From the NCBI RefSeq assembly GCF_000954115.1, contig NZ_CP010797.1, positions 1,178,001 to 1,242,000 on the forward strand: 64,000 nucleotides of DNA, given 5' to 3'. Made by a program: the position numbers and the translations under genes. The notes beneath the pieces are model-generated. The model was given only the letters and a program-made list of their open reading frames with translations. It made no database searches and was not told the origin of the DNA. Origin of the DNA: Rhodococcus sp. B7740. GTDB lineage: Bacteria; Actinomycetota; Actinomycetes; Mycobacteriales; Mycobacteriaceae. Below, in pieces: positions 1 to 13,624 of the stretch. Numbering within the stretch: position 1 is the stretch's first letter; every line of letters begins with the position of its first letter.

Positions 1-297
1 CAGCGAGAAGTGACTGAACGCGCGAATGAGTGGAACTGCCTGTGCCACTTCCACATCGGTGTAACGTCCGACCGAATCGTCACGCTCGATCTCGGATCTG
101 CGTACCGCGAAGGATTCGACGCGCGCTGCCTCGATCAGGTCGAAGACGTCTTCGCCCTCGTGCTCGCGAATGATCTCGCCCAAGATACCGCCGAGATAGC
201 GGATGTCCTCACGGAGAGGCTCTGTCAACTCTCGACCCTGAGCTGTCGGTGGGACGAAGGCTGGGGAACCGACTGACTCGTAGGAGGATTCGCTCAT
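1..297 (-). CDS. ppc: Phosphoenolpyruvate carboxylase, N-terminal part (cut by window edge)
   Basis: The reading frame opens at ATG 297 and runs off the left edge after 99 codons without a stop. The visible residues include LREDIRYLGGILGEIIREHEG and, at the edge, IRAFSHFSL, both typical of the PEP carboxylase N terminus. The enzyme adds bicarbonate to phosphoenolpyruvate to give oxaloacetate and refills the TCA cycle. It lies 51 nt downstream of secG on the same strand; the order gap-pgk-tpiA-secG-ppc is the usual one in Mycobacteriales. The catalytic core lies outside the window, so integrity cannot be judged. No strong ribosome-binding site precedes the ATG. Confidence 0.9.
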   Translation of the reverse strand, partial: MSESSYESVGSPAFVPPTAQGRELTEPLREDIRYLGGILGEIIREHEGEDVFDLIEAARVESFAVRRSEIERDDSVGRYTDVEVAQAVPLIRAFSHFSL

Positions 298-348
298 CCA
301 CCCAGTATCGTCGCTCCGTCACCAACTCGCACTCGGAGCCGAATTCGA

Positions 349-588
349 TCAGGTGTACTTGATCTCCAGACCGATACCGAGGATGGCGATGAGCCAGATG
401 ATGCCGGTGAAGACCGTGAGGCGATCGAGATTCTTCTCGACGACGGTCGAACCGGAGAGGCTGGACTGCACTCCGCCACCGAACAGGCTGGACAATCCGC
501 CGCCCTTGCCGCGATGCAGCAGGATCAGCAAGATCAGTGCCAGGCTGGTGATGACCAGCAGAATATCCAGAAACAGATCCATGTCCAC
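349..588 (-). CDS. secG: Preprotein translocase subunit SecG
   Basis: A 79-residue protein with two membrane helices (about residues 5-24 and 57-74) joined by a glycine-rich loop containing LSSLFGGG (about 32-39), which is the SecG signature. SecG is the small accessory subunit of the SecYEG channel and assists protein export through the plasma membrane. It sits between tpiA and ppc, as in other Mycobacteriales. An intergenic hairpin (632-678) separates it from tpiA, so it may be expressed partly apart from the glycolytic genes. Length is normal. Confidence 0.95.
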   Translation of the reverse strand: MDMDLFLDILLVITSLALILLILLHRGKGGGLSSLFGGGVQSSLSGSTVVEKNLDRLTVFTGIIWLIAILGIGLEIKYT

Positions 589-631
589 CTCAAACTCGAT
601 TCGATGCCTTCAGCAGCCTACCTGGCCCCGT

Positions 632-678
632 GAACGGCTTCGGACACCCCGCCGAAGCGAGGTGCCCGAAAACCGTTC
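632..678 (-). terminator. Long imperfect hairpin between tpiA and secG
   Basis: On the minus strand GGGCACCTCGC pairs with GGCGGGGTGTCC (11 pairs including G-U) around a short TTC loop. An outer GAACGG/CCGTTC stem extends it across small bulges. It starts 16 nt after the tpiA stop. No U-run follows, so it may be an attenuator or an RNA-processing/stability element rather than a classic terminator. Confidence 0.45.
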
Positions 679-694
679 GTCGTAGCGTTGCCGA

Positions 695-1480
695 TCAGGG
701 CAGGGGTCCTCCTGCAGCGATGGCCGACAACGTGGCGAACTCGTCGGCCTTGAGCGAAGCGCCACCGACCAGTGCGCCGTCGACATCGGGCTGACCGACG
801 ATCTCGCCGACGTTCTTCGCGTTGACCGATCCGCCGTAGAGCACGCGTACGCCTGCGGCGACCTCGCCCGAGGAGAGCGACTTCAACTCCTCGCGGATGG
901 CGCCGCACACTTCCTGAGCGTCCGACGCGGACGCGACCCGGCCGGTTCCGATCGCCCACACCGGCTCGTAGGCGATGACGACCTTCGAGATGTCCTCGGC
1001 CGACAGTCCGTCGAGTGACCCGCGGAGCTGCGCGACGTTGTAGGCCACGTGCTCGCCCGCCTCGCGGATGTTCAGACCCTCGCCGATGCACACGATCGGA
1101 GTCAGTCCGTTCTTCAGCGCCGCCTTCGTCTTGGCGAGCACGACGGCGTCGTCCTCGTTGTGCAACGTGCGTCGTTCGGAGTGACCGACGACGACGAAGG
1201 TGCACCCCAGCTTGGCCAGCATCGATCCGCTGATCTCGCCGGTGAACGCACCCTTGTCCTCGGACGAGACGTCCTGCGCACCGTAGGTGAGCAGGACCTT
1301 GTCGCCCTCGACCAGAGTCTGGACGCTCCGGATGTCGGTGAACGGCGGGATCACCGTGACATCGACCTTGTCGAAGTACTTCTCGGGCAACGAGAATGCG
1401 ATCTTCTGCACCAGCGAGATGGCCTCGAGGTGGTTGAGGTTCATCTTCCAGTTGCCCGCGATGAGCGGCTTACGTGCCAT
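695..1480 (-). CDS. tpiA: Triosephosphate isomerase
   Basis: Interconverts dihydroxyacetone phosphate and glyceraldehyde-3-phosphate in the cytoplasm. The 261 residues show the family motifs in order: GNWKMN (residues 9-14, substrate Lys12), VVVGHSERR with catalytic His100, and [11 protein letters not shown] with catalytic Glu172, then the phosphate-binding LYGGSVN. Length is normal. The start lies 3 nt after the pgk stop, so tpiA is co-transcribed and probably translationally coupled with pgk and gap. Confidence 0.97.
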   Translation of the reverse strand: MARKPLIAGNWKMNLNHLEAISLVQKIAFSLPEKYFDKVDVTVIPPFTDIRSVQTLVEGDKVLLTYGAQDVSSEDKGAFTGEISGSMLAKLGCTFVVVGHSERRTLHNEDDAVVLAKTKAALKNGLTPIVCIGEGLNIREAGEHVAYNVAQLRGSLDGLSAEDISKVVIAYEPVWAIGTGRVASASDAQEVCGAIREELKSLSSGEVAAGVRVLYGGSVNAKNVGEIVGQPDVDGALVGGASLKADEFATLSAIAAGGPLP

Positions 1481-1483
1481 GCG

Positions 1484-2695
1484 TTACGCCTCCAGGACGG
1501 ATAGGCCGGGGAGCTGCTTGCCTTCGAGGTATTCGAGGGATGCACCGCCGCCGGTGGAGATGTGCGAGAAGCCGTCGTCGGGCAGTCCGAGGGTGCGCAC
1601 CGCAGCCGCGGAGTCTCCGCCACCGACGACGCTGAACGCGCCCTTTTCGGTGGCTTTGATGATTGCTTCCGCGATGCCCTTGGTGCCGGCCGAGAACTTG
1701 TCGAACTCGAACACTCCTGCCGGTCCGTTCCAGAAGACGGTCTTCGCATTCGAGAGCACGACAGCGAAACGACTGACCGAGTCGGGTCCGATGTCCAGGC
1801 CCATCCAGCCGTCCGGAATCTCGGACGCCTTGACGGTCTTCGCCTCGGCGTCCGCCGCGAACTTGTCTCCGACGACGATGTCGACGGGCAGGTGGATCAC
1901 GTCGCCGAAGCGCTCGAGCAGGTCCTTGCAGACCCCGATCTGATCCTCCTGCAGCAACGAGTTGCCGACCGAATATCCCTGCGCGGCAAGGAAGGTGAAC
2001 GCCATGCCGCCGCCGATCACGAGGGTGTCGACCTTGGGGGCCAACGCCTCGATGACGCCGAGCTTGTCCGAGACCTTGGAGCCGCCGAGCACAACCGCGT
2101 ACGGACGCGCAGCGTCCTCGGTGAGCTTGGCCAGCACCTCGACCTCGGCAGCGACGAGGGTGCCCGCGTAATGGGGCAGCAGCTGCGCCACGTCGTAGAC
2201 CGACGCCTGCTTGCGGTGCACGACGCCGAATCCGTCGGAAACGAACGCCGCGTCGTCGCCGGCCAGAGCCACCAGCTCGCGAGCCAGGGCAGCTCGCTCG
2301 GACTCGTCCTTGCTGGTCTCGCGCGGATCGAAGCGAATGTTCTCGAGCAGCAGTACGTCGCCGTCCGTCAGACCCTCGGCGCGAGCCTCGGCGTCCTGAC
2401 CCACGACGTCGCCCGCGAGCTGAACATGGCGTCCGAGCAGCTCGCCGAGTTTCGCGGCGACCGGAGCCAGGCTGTACTTCGCGTCGGGCTTACCGTCGGG
2501 ACGACCGAGATGCGCGGTGACGATGACCTTGGCACCGGCCTCGACCAGAGCCTCGAGAGTCGGGATCGACGCCTGGATACGGCCGGGATCGGTGATCGTG
2601 CCGTCCTCGAGCGGGACATTGAAGTCCGATCGCACGAGGACGGCACGGCCTTCGACACCGGCATCGAGCAGATCCTGCAGTGTCTTGACAGCCAT
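1484..2695 (-). CDS. pgk: Phosphoglycerate kinase
   Basis: Transfers the phosphate of 1,3-bisphosphoglycerate to ADP. The start is ATG 2695 ([10 protein letters not shown]), giving 403 residues, the usual length. The longer open frame upstream is merely the gap gene read out of frame. Motifs seen: VRSDFNVP (21-28), the substrate-binding TAHLGRP (about 60-66), a KVSDKLGV segment and the C-terminal nucleotide-binding GGGDSAAAV. It starts 5 nt after the gap stop and ends 3 nt before tpiA, a compact glycolytic operon. Confidence 0.97.
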   Translation of the reverse strand: MAVKTLQDLLDAGVEGRAVLVRSDFNVPLEDGTITDPGRIQASIPTLEALVEAGAKVIVTAHLGRPDGKPDAKYSLAPVAAKLGELLGRHVQLAGDVVGQDAEARAEGLTDGDVLLLENIRFDPRETSKDESERAALARELVALAGDDAAFVSDGFGVVHRKQASVYDVAQLLPHYAGTLVAAEVEVLAKLTEDAARPYAVVLGGSKVSDKLGVIEALAPKVDTLVIGGGMAFTFLAAQGYSVGNSLLQEDQIGVCKDLLERFGDVIHLPVDIVVGDKFAADAEAKTVKASEIPDGWMGLDIGPDSVSRFAVVLSNAKTVFWNGPAGVFEFDKFSAGTKGIAEAIIKATEKGAFSVVGGGDSAAAVRTLGLPDDGFSHISTGGGASLEYLEGKQLPGLSVLEA

Positions 2696-2700
2696 CGGTG

Positions 2701-3729
<1,029 letters not shown>

Positions 3730-3826
3730 CTAAAAGTTGTGAAAACAGATGTCTGATTGTGCCTGCGTGCGGGGTGCCACACGCGGTTCCCACCCTAGTG
3801 TGCGCGCAGGCAGAGCGCGCGCATCA

Positions 3827-3845
3827 CGTGATCGGACCGATCACG
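3827..3845. terminator. Short hairpin at the whiA stop
   Basis: CGTGATCG and CGATCACG form a perfect 8-bp stem around GAC. It overlaps the whiA stop codon. No U-tract is visible on either side, so termination is only possible, not shown. Confidence 0.25.
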
Positions 3846-4824
3846 CCTCGTCGAGCAGCTCGGCGGTGACCGCGGACTCGGTGTCGGGAATTCCGGTTTC
3901 CTTGGCCTTGCGATCGGCCATGGACAGCAGGCGTCGAATTCGGCCGGCCACGGCGTCCTTGGTCATCGGAGGGTCGGCCAACTGGCCCAGTTCCTCGAGT
4001 GACGCCTGCCGATGCTGGACTCGGAGCGATCCCGCTGCGGCCAGATGGTCCGGCACGTCGTCGCCGAGGATGTGCAGGGCGCGCTCGACTCTCGCTGCGG
4101 CGGCGACGGCGGCCCTGGCCGAGCGGCGCAGGTTGGCGTCGTCGAAGTTGGCGAGCCGGTTCGCAGTGGCTCTGACCTCGCGTCGCATGCGTCGTTCTTC
4201 CCAGATCAACCGGGTGTCCTGTGCTCCCATGCGGGTGAGCAGGGCTCCGATGGCCTCGCCGTCGCGGACGACCACTCGATCGGTGCCGCGGACCTCACGG
4301 GCCTTCGCGGCCACTCCGAGGCGGCGGGCGGCTCCGACGAGCGCGAGCGCCGCCTCCGGTCCGGGGCAGCTGATCTCCAGGGCCGAGGACCTGCCCGGTT
4401 CGGTGAGCGAGCCGTGCGCCAGGAATGCGCCCCGCCATGCTGCCTCGGAATCCCCCACCGTGCCGCCGACGACCTGTGCGGGGAGGCCGCGAACCGGGCG
4501 TCCCCGCAGATCCAGCAGGCCGGTCTGGCGGGCCAGCGCTTCGCCGTCCTTGGCCACTCGGACCACGTACCGCGAGGTCTTGCGTAGCCCGCCTGCACCG
4601 AGCATGTGCACGTCGGAGGAGTAGCCGTACAGCTCGAAGATCTCCCGCCGCAGCCGTCTCGCAATGGACCCGAGGTCGACCTCGGCTTCGACCACCACCC
4701 GGCCCGCCACGATGTGCAGTCCACCGGCGAATCGCAGCAGTGCGGACACCTCGGCCTTGCGGCAACTGACCTGGCTGACGGTCAGCCTGCTCAGCTCGTC
4801 CTTGACCTCCGCTGTCATGGCCAC
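3841..4824 (-). CDS. whiA: WhiA sporulation/cell-division regulator
   Basis: DNA-binding protein of Gram-positives with an N-terminal LAGLIDADG-like fold and a C-terminal helix-turn-helix (here around [14 protein letters not shown] and [13 protein letters not shown]). In Streptomyces it works with WhiB to switch on division genes; its role in Rhodococcus is less clear. It has 327 residues from GTG 4824, whose AGGGGA site lies about 8 nt upstream. The alternative ATG 4818 would give an ATGA overlap with the yvcK stop. It is the last gene of the uvrC-rapZ-yvcK-whiA run. Confidence 0.95.
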   Translation of the reverse strand: MAMTAEVKDELSRLTVSQVSCRKAEVSALLRFAGGLHIVAGRVVVEAEVDLGSIARRLRREIFELYGYSSDVHMLGAGGLRKTSRYVVRVAKDGEALARQTGLLDLRGRPVRGLPAQVVGGTVGDSEAAWRGAFLAHGSLTEPGRSSALEISCPGPEAALALVGAARRLGVAAKAREVRGTDRVVVRDGEAIGALLTRMGAQDTRLIWEERRMRREVRATANRLANFDDANLRRSARAAVAAAARVERALHILGDDVPDHLAAAGSLRVQHRQASLEELGQLADPPMTKDAVAGRIRRLLSMADRKAKETGIPDTESAVTAELLDEA

Positions 4825-5840
4825 GAAGTGATCCCCTCTCTGCGTGCGGCAGTCGGTGCGGTGCCGCCGGTGGGCGACACGATGGAGCCGAGAGCCGCGG
4901 CAAGCTTGCCGTAATGATGTGCGTGGGTGCCGTTTTCGGCAACGTCGACGTAGACGACCTCGGCACCGAGCCGGGCCGCAGCCCGCGCCACGTGCTCGCG
5001 GTTGCTGCCTTCCGGGACCGAGGCGGAATCGACCAACACGTAGTCGATTCCCAAATCCGGTGCGTGTTGGGAGAGTACGTGGACATGGCGCTCGGCGGAG
5101 AATCCGGTGGTCTCACCGAGTTCGGGGGCCAGGTTCAGCACCAGTACCTTCGGCGCGCTCGTACGAGCCAGCGCGGTGAGCTGATCCGGCACCAGTACGT
5201 GCGGGATCACGCTGGAGAACCACGATCCCGGTCCGAGCACCACGAGGTCAGCCTTCTCGATCGCAGCGAGTGCATCCGCGGACGCCGGCGGTTCGGGGGG
5301 AAGCAGCCGAACGCGGCGAACCTTGCCGGGAGTCGTCGCCACCGCCACCTGTCCGCGAATGACGCGGCTCACGCGCGGATCGTCCTCGAGACCGGAGACG
5401 TCGGCCTCGATGTCGAGTGCGATCGGCGACATCGGAAGCACTCGTCCGTCGATTCCGAGCATCCGCACCATCTCGTCCAGTGCGGCGATCGGGTCGCCCA
5501 GTACCTCGGTGAGGCCGGCGAGGATGAGGTTGCCCACCGAGTGCCCGGCCAGCGCGCCCGTGCCACCGAAGCGGTGCTGGAGGACGTCGGTCCACAGCTG
5601 TGTTCGCTCGTCCGAGCGTGCCAGCGCGGCCAGCGCCATGCGCAGATCCCCGGGCGGAATGACGCCGAGCTCGGCCCGCAGACGTCCCGAGGATCCCCCG
5701 TCGTCGGCGACCGTGACGATGGCGGTGACGTCGTGACCGAGCAACCGGGCCGCCGACAGCGTTGCGTACAGGCCGTGACCGCCTCCGAGTGCGACGATCC
5801 TGGGGCCCGATACCGGTACTTCGGTGTCGACCTCGCTCAT
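4815..5840 (-). CDS. yvcK: YvcK/CofD-like UDP-N-acetylglucosamine-binding protein
   Basis: A 341-residue protein of the gluconeogenesis factor (YvcK/CuvA) family, related to the CofD lactyl transferase fold. It opens with [18 protein letters not shown]-like sequence and has [13 protein letters not shown] and [15 protein letters not shown], all family motifs. Family members bind UDP-GlcNAc and help channel carbon into peptidoglycan; the M. tuberculosis homologue (CuvA) is linked to cell-wall growth. The start forms an ATGA overlap with rapZ and the end overlaps whiA, so the three are translated in a coupled way. Confidence 0.93.
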   Translation of the reverse strand: MSEVDTEVPVSGPRIVALGGGHGLYATLSAARLLGHDVTAIVTVADDGGSSGRLRAELGVIPPGDLRMALAALARSDERTQLWTDVLQHRFGGTGALAGHSVGNLILAGLTEVLGDPIAALDEMVRMLGIDGRVLPMSPIALDIEADVSGLEDDPRVSRVIRGQVAVATTPGKVRRVRLLPPEPPASADALAAIEKADLVVLGPGSWFSSVIPHVLVPDQLTALARTSAPKVLVLNLAPELGETTGFSAERHVHVLSQHAPDLGIDYVLVDSASVPEGSNREHVARAAARLGAEVVYVDVAENGTHAHHYGKLAAALGSIVSPTGGTAPTAARREGITSWP

Positions 5841-6787
5841 TCGCGACCCAGATCCCGATGCAGCACCCGCACCGACACATCACCCTGATCGGCGAGAATC
5901 GCGGCCAGTGCCTCGGTCATCGCAACACTCCGATGTTTCCCTCCGGTGCAGCCCACAGCCACCGTCATGTATCTCTTGCCTTCCCGCACGTATCCCTCGA
6001 TCGTCAGATTCAGCAGATGCGTGTACGTCTGCAGGTAGTCGCGTGCCCCGTCCTGCCCCAGCACGTAATCCCGGACGTCCGCGTCCTGGCCGGTGTGTTC
6101 GCGCAGCTCCGGAACCCAATGGGGATTGGGCAGAAAGCGAACGTCGCAGACCAGGTCGGCGTCCATCGGCAGGCCGTACTTGAAGCCGAACGACTGCACG
6201 GTGACCCCGACGCCGGTGGTGTCGGACTCGCCGAACACCGTCTCGATCTTGCGCCGCAATTGATGCACCGACAGGGATGTGGTGTCCACGGTCAGATCCG
6301 CGGCCGCCTTGACCTGGGCGAGTCGCAACCGTTCGGCGGTGATGCCCTCGGTCAAGGTTCCGTCCTGACCGTCGTTCTGCAGAGGATGGCTGCGCCGGTT
6401 GGACTCGAATCGACGGATCAGCACGGCGTCGGACGCGTCGAGGAAGAGCACTCTGTTGCGCACGCCCTTGGAATCGAGTTCTTTGACCACCCAGCCCAGA
6501 TCGCCGGTGAACAGGCGACTTCGAACGTCCATCACCAGCGCCAGTCGCTCGATTCTGGGCTTGGACTCGCGGCCGAGATCGACCATCTTGGAGATGAGCT
6601 CCGGCGGTAGGTTGTCGGCGACGTACCAGCCGAGATCCTCGAGAATCTTGGCCGCCGTGCGCAATCCTGCTCCGGAAACCCCGGTGACCAACGCCACTTC
6701 GATCTCGTCGTGCCGCGACTCCCCCGCGGAGGGCTGTTCGAGATGGTCTTCGGACGGTGGGTGTCTCTGTGTCTGGTGTTCGCTCAC
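5837..6787 (-). CDS. rapZ: RapZ-type nucleotide-binding protein (RNase adapter family)
   Basis: 316 residues of the RapZ/YvcJ family. In E. coli RapZ delivers the small RNA GlmZ to RNase E and so controls glucosamine-6-phosphate synthase; in actinobacteria this role is unproven. The P-loop (about residues 36-45) reads GVSGAGLRTA, with Leu where most families have the Walker A Lys. From memory, other actinobacterial homologues also deviate here, so it may bind nucleotide unusually. The C-terminal VAVGCTGGKHRSVAM motif is intact. GTG start overlaps the uvrC stop by 1 nt (TAGTG). Confidence 0.93.
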   Translation of the reverse strand: MSEHQTQRHPPSEDHLEQPSAGESRHDEIEVALVTGVSGAGLRTAAKILEDLGWYVADNLPPELISKMVDLGRESKPRIERLALVMDVRSRLFTGDLGWVVKELDSKGVRNRVLFLDASDAVLIRRFESNRRSHPLQNDGQDGTLTEGITAERLRLAQVKAAADLTVDTTSLSVHQLRRKIETVFGESDTTGVGVTVQSFGFKYGLPMDADLVCDVRFLPNPHWVPELREHTGQDADVRDYVLGQDGARDYLQTYTHLLNLTIEGYVREGKRYMTVAVGCTGGKHRSVAMTEALAAILADQGDVSVRVLHRDLGRE

Positions 6788-8916
6788 TACGAAGCCTGTC
6801 CCGCCGATTCCACGCGCGGTGCGATCGCATGTTCCGCCGTGTTCTCGCCCGATGTCGTTGCAGTTGCGCTGCCATCATCGCCTACATCGGCGTCGTCCGT
6901 GCCGGAACCCAGTGCGGCCAGCACCGACTTGGCTGTGGTCTCTCCGATCCCGGGCACCTCGACGATCTCCGCGACCGTCGCACGCTTGAGGTTGGCGACG
7001 GAACCGAAGTGTGCCACCAGTGCCGTTCGACGCGACTCGCCGAGTCCGCGAACCGAATCCAGAGCCGAGGCCGTCATGCGTCGCGATCGCTTGCTGCGAT
7101 GGAACGTGATCGCGAACCGGTGCGCTTCGTCGCGAACCCGTTGGAGCAGGTAGAGCGACTCGCTCGTACGCGGAAGGATCACCGGATCCTCCTCCCCCGG
7201 AACCCATACCTCCTCCAGCCGCTTCGCCAGACCGACCACGGCCACGTCGGTCACGCCGAGCTCGTCCAGCACGGCCGCGGCAGCGGCCACCTGAGGGGCA
7301 CCGCCGTCGACGACGAACAGATTGGGTGGATACGCGAATTTGCGCGGTCTGCCGGTCTGTGGATCCAACGCCGCTTCGGGGGCGAGATCGCCTCCGGTCC
7401 CCTCGGCCGAACCGTCCGCGGAGTGCCGTAGGAACCGGCGACGGGTCACCTCGGCGATGCTCGCCACGTCGTCGGAGTGCCCGTCGCCTGCCGCTTCCTT
7501 GATCGCGTAGTGGCGGTAGTCGCTCTTGCGGGGCAATCCGTCCTCGAAGACGACGAGCGAGGCCACCACATCGGTTCCCTGCACGTGGGAGATATCGATG
7601 CACTCGATGCGCAGCGGTGCCGAATCCAGATCGAGTGCCTCCTGAATACCCTGCAGCGCAGCCGATCTCGATGTGAAGTCGCCCGCGCGCTTGAGCTTGT
7701 GCTGCTGCAGGGCTTCCTTGGCGTTGCGTTCGACGGTCTCGGCCAACGCCTTCTTGTCGCCGCGCTGGGGAACACGCAGAGTCACGTTCGAGCCCCGAAG
7801 TTCACTGAGCCAGGCCTGAACCTCGTCGGCGTTGTCCGGCAGGACCGGAACCAGCACTTCCCTCGGGACGGCGTTGGAACCACCGTCGTCACCGCCCGGT
7901 GCCTGTGCGGACAGGGCGGCCTGCTCGCCGTAGAACTGCGTCAGGAACTGCTCGACCAGAGCGGGCAGATCGGCCTCGTCCTGGCGTTCGATCACCTCTC
8001 CTGCCTTCTCCACCACCCAGCCGCGTTGCCCGCGCACGCGGCCGCCTCGGACGTGGAAGACCTGAACGGCAGCTTCGAGGGCGTCGGTGGCGAAGGCGAC
8101 GAGATCGGCGTCGGTGCCGTCGCCGAGCACCACCGCCTGCTTCTCCAATGCCCGACGCAGCGCACCGACGTCGTCTCGCAGACGTGCGGCGGTCTCGAAA
8201 TCCAGGTCCTCGGATGCAGCCTGCATCTTCTTCTCGAGCTGACGCACGAGCTTGTCCGTCTTTCCGGCCAAGAAGTCACAGAAGTCCTCGACGGTCGCCC
8301 GATGCTCCTCGGCGCTGACCCGTCCGACGCACGGTGCCGAGCACTTGTCGATGTAGCCCAGCAGGCAGGGCCGGCCGATCTGATTGTGGCGCTTGAAGAC
8401 TCCGGTCGAGCACGTGCGCGCGGGAAATACTCGCAGCAACAGATCCAGCGTCTCGCGAATGGCCCACGCGTGCGCGTAGGGGCCGAAATAGCGGACACCC
8501 TTGCGCCGGGGTCCGCGGTAGACGAACAACCGAGGAAACTCCTCGTTCATCGTCACCGCGAGCATCGGATAGCTCTTGTCGTCGCGGTAACGGACGTTGA
8601 ACCGTGGATCGAATTCCTTGATCCAGTTGTACTCGAGTTGGAGGGCCTCGACTTCGGTGGTCACCACGGTCCACTCCACCGATGCCGCGGTGGTGACCAT
8701 CTGGCGAGTACGCGGATGCAGCGAGGCTATGTCTGCGAAGTAGGAATTGAGTCGACTGCGGAGGCTCTTGGCCTTTCCCACGTAGACGACGCGGCCGTGC
8801 GGATCGCGAAATTTGTACACCCCCGGCTCCACCGGGATGGTTCCGGTGGCCGGGCGGTAGGTAGCGGGGTCGGACACGGCATCCACGTTAGCCGTCGGGT
8901 CCGACGTTCTCCGCAT
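6787..8916 (-). CDS. uvrC: Excinuclease ABC subunit C
   Basis: Nuclease that makes both incisions in nucleotide excision repair, acting with UvrA and UvrB. Order of domains: N-terminal GIY-YIG nuclease (EPGVYKFRD...[14 protein letters not shown]), a UVR motif ([19 protein letters not shown]) that binds UvrB, the RNase H-like C nuclease (VVDGGAPQV), and tandem helix-hairpin-helix motifs near the end ([19 protein letters not shown]). 709 residues from ATG 8916; an in-frame GTG at 8877 ([12 protein letters not shown]) agrees better with the start I recall for homologues. Neither start has a clear ribosome-binding site. Confidence 0.96.
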   Translation of the reverse strand: MRRTSDPTANVDAVSDPATYRPATGTIPVEPGVYKFRDPHGRVVYVGKAKSLRSRLNSYFADIASLHPRTRQMVTTAASVEWTVVTTEVEALQLEYNWIKEFDPRFNVRYRDDKSYPMLAVTMNEEFPRLFVYRGPRRKGVRYFGPYAHAWAIRETLDLLLRVFPARTCSTGVFKRHNQIGRPCLLGYIDKCSAPCVGRVSAEEHRATVEDFCDFLAGKTDKLVRQLEKKMQAASEDLDFETAARLRDDVGALRRALEKQAVVLGDGTDADLVAFATDALEAAVQVFHVRGGRVRGQRGWVVEKAGEVIERQDEADLPALVEQFLTQFYGEQAALSAQAPGGDDGGSNAVPREVLVPVLPDNADEVQAWLSELRGSNVTLRVPQRGDKKALAETVERNAKEALQQHKLKRAGDFTSRSAALQGIQEALDLDSAPLRIECIDISHVQGTDVVASLVVFEDGLPRKSDYRHYAIKEAAGDGHSDDVASIAEVTRRRFLRHSADGSAEGTGGDLAPEAALDPQTGRPRKFAYPPNLFVVDGGAPQVAAAAAVLDELGVTDVAVVGLAKRLEEVWVPGEEDPVILPRTSESLYLLQRVRDEAHRFAITFHRSKRSRRMTASALDSVRGLGESRRTALVAHFGSVANLKRATVAEIVEVPGIGETTAKSVLAALGSGTDDADVGDDGSATATTSGENTAEHAIAPRVESAGQAS

Positions 8917-8948
8917 CCGCAGCTCAGCCGCGGTGCGGAGGTAGGACG

Positions 8949-11199
<2,251 letters not shown>

Positions 11200-11263
11200 A
11201 CGTCTCGGGCCTGGCTCAGCGCCCTGGAAATTCTCCGATGCACCATCGATTGCGTGCATGTCA

Positions 11264-11277
11264 ACAGTACTTACTGT
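11264..11277. promoter_or_regulatory. 14-bp palindrome next to a TTGACA between ribC and ribBA
   Basis: ACAGTA-CT-TACTGT is a perfect inverted repeat overlapping the ribC stop. On the minus strand a consensus TTGACA follows immediately, but no good -10 lies at 17 nt. It could be an internal operator/promoter for ribBA-ribH or chance. Confidence 0.25.
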
Positions 11278-11882
11278 GCGTCGATCGTCTGCAGCCGCTC
11301 CACGTACTTGGCGATGACGTCGACTTCGAGGTTGACCGGCGATCCGACCTCGGCCGTGCCGAGAGTGGTCAGGTCGAGGGTGGTGGGGATCAGGGAGATC
11401 TCGAACCAGTGCGCTCCGTCGTCGACGCCGAGTCCGGAGACGGTGAGCGAGACGCCGTCGACGGTGATCGAGCCCTTCTCCACGACGTAGCGCGCGACCG
11501 AGGTGGGCAGTGCGATGCGCACGACGGTCCAGTTCTCGGACGGCGATCGGCCGATGATCGTTCCGGTGCCGTCCACGTGACCCTGTACGAGGTGCCCGCC
11601 GAGACGGCTGCCGAGCGCGGCCGCACGTTCGAGGTTGACGCGGCTGCCCACGTCGAGGGCACCGAGGCTCGAGCGGTTCAGCGTTTCCTGCATCACGTCG
11701 GCGGTGAATCCGCCGTCGGGCAGCACCTCGACGACGGTCAGGCAGACCCCGTTCACCGCGATGGAGTCGCCGTGGCCTGCATCGGAGGTCACCACCGGGC
11801 CCCGAACGGTGAACCGCGCGGCGTCGGGCAGTTCGTCCTTGGCGACGATCTCGCCGAGCTCTTCGACAATTCCGGTGAACAT
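11271..11882 (-). CDS. ribC: Riboflavin synthase, alpha chain
   Basis: Last step of the pathway: dismutes two lumazines to riboflavin (named ribC or ribE in different organisms). 203 residues made of two similar lumazine-binding repeats, the first starting [12 protein letters not shown], each with a V-x-G-V-C/S-L-T segment ([10 protein letters not shown] and [10 protein letters not shown]) and an H-V-x-G motif ([12 protein letters not shown]). It directly abuts the ribD stop (start at 11882, ribD ends at 11883). Confidence 0.95.
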   Translation of the reverse strand: MFTGIVEELGEIVAKDELPDAARFTVRGPVVTSDAGHGDSIAVNGVCLTVVEVLPDGGFTADVMQETLNRSSLGALDVGSRVNLERAAALGSRLGGHLVQGHVDGTGTIIGRSPSENWTVVRIALPTSVARYVVEKGSITVDGVSLTVSGLGVDDGAHWFEISLIPTTLDLTTLGTAEVGSPVNLEVDVIAKYVERLQTIDAQ

Positions 11883-12914
11883 CTACTTCGCTCCTTCGGG
11901 CACGACGCCGATCAGAATGTCGTTGCCGATCATGGTGACTGTCTCCGTGCGGAACCGAATTGCGTCGGCAATTGTTCCGATGCCCGCATTCTCCACCGCT
12001 GTGGGCCCGCTGCCCAACACCGCCGGTGCGACGTACGCCACGACGCGGTCCACCAGGCCCGCAGCGAGGAATGCCCCGGCCAACGTCGGGCCGCCTTCGA
12101 TCTGGATGTCGGTGTGCTCGCTGAGGGCATCGATCACGGCCGCGGGGTCGTGGGTGTCGAGGAACACCGTGGGGGCGTCCGTCCCACGGATTGCTGCGGT
12201 CGACGGTATCGGCCGCGATCCGACGACGACGCGCACGGGTTGGTGCGGCGCGAGGGTCCCGTCCGGACGTCGTGCGGTCAGTCGCGGGTCGTCGGCCAGC
12301 ACGGTGCCGGTTCCGACGACGATGGCGTCGAGCTTGGCTCGCTCGGCGTGGACGTGCGCCCGGGCCTGCGGTCCGGTGATCCACTGACTCGTGCCGTCCG
12401 CCGCGGCGCTGCGTCCGTCGAGGGTGGCGGCGTATTTCCACGTCACGTGCGGCCGACCGGTGCGTTGCTTGTGCAACCAGGCGCGCAGTGGCCCCTGACG
12501 CACCGCCGTCTCACCGATCCCCTGTTCGACGCGAATGCCCGCCGCGCGCAGGGCTGCCGCGCCGCCCGATGCGAGCGGATTCGGATCGGCGACGGCGTGC
12601 ACGACCGCCGCGATGCCCGCGTCGATCAGGGCCTGCGAGCACGGTCCGGTGCGGCCGGTGTGGTTGCAGGGTTCGAGGGTCACCACCGCGGTGCCGCCGC
12701 GCGCTCGGTCACCGGCCTCGGCCAGCGCGACGATCTCTGCGTGCGGACCGCCGGGCGGACGCGTCGAGCCGATGCCGACGACGACGCCACCGGCATCGAG
12801 AATCACCGCACCGACCGCGGGATTGGGACTGCTGATGCCCCGGGCGGACTCGGATGCCTCGACGGCGAGGGCCATGGCGTCCGCGACGGACAGTGCTGCG
12901 CCCTGGCCGTTCAT
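11883..12914 (-). CDS. ribD: Bifunctional deaminase/reductase RibD
   Basis: Deaminates and then reduces the pyrimidine intermediate of riboflavin synthesis. N-terminal cytidine-deaminase-like domain with zinc ligands in PHAEIVAL and [17 protein letters not shown] (about residues 51-90), and the C-terminal dihydrofolate-reductase-like domain with [15 protein letters not shown] and [12 protein letters not shown]. 343 residues, normal. The ATG overlaps the rpe stop by one base (TAATG). Confidence 0.96.
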   Translation of the reverse strand: MNGQGAALSVADAMALAVEASESARGISSPNPAVGAVILDAGGVVVGIGSTRPPGGPHAEIVALAEAGDRARGGTAVVTLEPCNHTGRTGPCSQALIDAGIAAVVHAVADPNPLASGGAAALRAAGIRVEQGIGETAVRQGPLRAWLHKQRTGRPHVTWKYAATLDGRSAAADGTSQWITGPQARAHVHAERAKLDAIVVGTGTVLADDPRLTARRPDGTLAPHQPVRVVVGSRPIPSTAAIRGTDAPTVFLDTHDPAAVIDALSEHTDIQIEGGPTLAGAFLAAGLVDRVVAYVAPAVLGSGPTAVENAGIGTIADAIRFRTETVTMIGNDILIGVVPEGAK

Positions 12915-13588
12915 TACGACAGGTGGTGTGATGCGCGGGCGGCTCGGTCGCGTAGGTCGCGCACTGCGGCTGCGGGGTCGGCGGTGTTGTAGACGGCCGA
13001 TCCGGCGACGAAGCAGTCGATTCCGGCCTCCGCGGCCTGCTCGATAGTGTCGGAGTTGATACCACCGTCGATTTCCACGACCAGTCGCAGATCCCCGGAA
13101 TCGACAAGTGCTCGAACGGCTTTCGCCTTCGCGAGTACCTCCGGCATGAACGACTGCCCGCCGAAGCCCGGCTCGACGCTCATCACCAGCAGCGTGTCGA
13201 AGTCGCGCAGGATCTCGAGGTACGGCTCGATGGGTGTTCCCGGCTTGACGGACAGTCCGGCTTTGGCTCCCGCCGCCCGGATGTCGCGCGCAACCGCGGA
13301 CGGGTCGTCGGTCGCTTCGGCGTGGAAGGTGACGTTGTACGCACCCGCCTCGGCGTACGGCGGTGCCCAGCGGGCCGGGTCCTCGATCATCAGGTGGCAG
13401 TCGAGCGGAATGTTCGTCGCCTTCAGCAAGCTCTCCACGACCGGCAGCCCCAGGGTGAGGTTGGGTACGAAGTGCGCGTCCATGACGTCGACGTGCAACC
13501 AGTCGGCTCCGGACACCGCCTCGGCTTCGGCGGCGAGCCGGGCGAAATCGGCGGACAGAATGGAGGGGGCGATCATCGGGGAAACCAC
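12914..13588 (-). CDS. rpe: Ribulose-phosphate 3-epimerase
   Basis: Converts ribulose-5-phosphate to xylulose-5-phosphate; in this operon it sits upstream of the riboflavin genes, which use ribulose-5-phosphate. Motifs: [25 protein letters not shown] with metal-binding His/Asp, [21 protein letters not shown] and VEIDGGIN. I chose GTG 13588 (224 residues) because a TAGGCT -10 ends 8 nt upstream, predicting a near-leaderless mRNA. ATG 13576 (220 residues) is the alternative, and no ribosome-binding site precedes either. First gene of rpe-ribD-ribC-ribBA-ribH. Confidence 0.93.
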   Translation of the reverse strand: MVSPMIAPSILSADFARLAAEAEAVSGADWLHVDVMDAHFVPNLTLGLPVVESLLKATNIPLDCHLMIEDPARWAPPYAEAGAYNVTFHAEATDDPSAVARDIRAAGAKAGLSVKPGTPIEPYLEILRDFDTLLVMSVEPGFGGQSFMPEVLAKAKAVRALVDSGDLRLVVEIDGGINSDTIEQAAEAGIDCFVAGSAVYNTADPAAAVRDLRDRAARASHHLS

Positions 13589-13590
13589 GA

Positions 13591-13618
13591 TTGACGAGCC
13601 TAGCCCAGCCGGTATCGT
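13591..13618 (+). promoter_or_regulatory. Promoter of the YjbR-like gene (leaderless)
   Basis: TTGACG (13591-13596), 16-nt spacer, TATCGT (13613-13618). The ATG lies at 13625, 6 nt after the -10, so the mRNA should begin at or next to the start codon. Confidence 0.6.
13597..13602 (-). promoter_or_regulatory. -10 element of the rpe-rib operon
   Basis: TAGGCT on the minus strand, 8 nt before GTG 13588, predicts a start of transcription at or just before the start codon. It abuts the -35 of the divergent promoter at 13591-13618. Confidence 0.5.
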
Positions 13619-13624
13619 TCGCCC

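Noticed and set aside
11200-11270. FMN riboswitch before ribBA
   Set aside because: The conserved RFN blocks are missing and the gap is too short.
11238-12992. 584-codon plus-strand open frame over ribC and ribD
   Set aside because: Shadow of the rib genes; no start signal or family motif.
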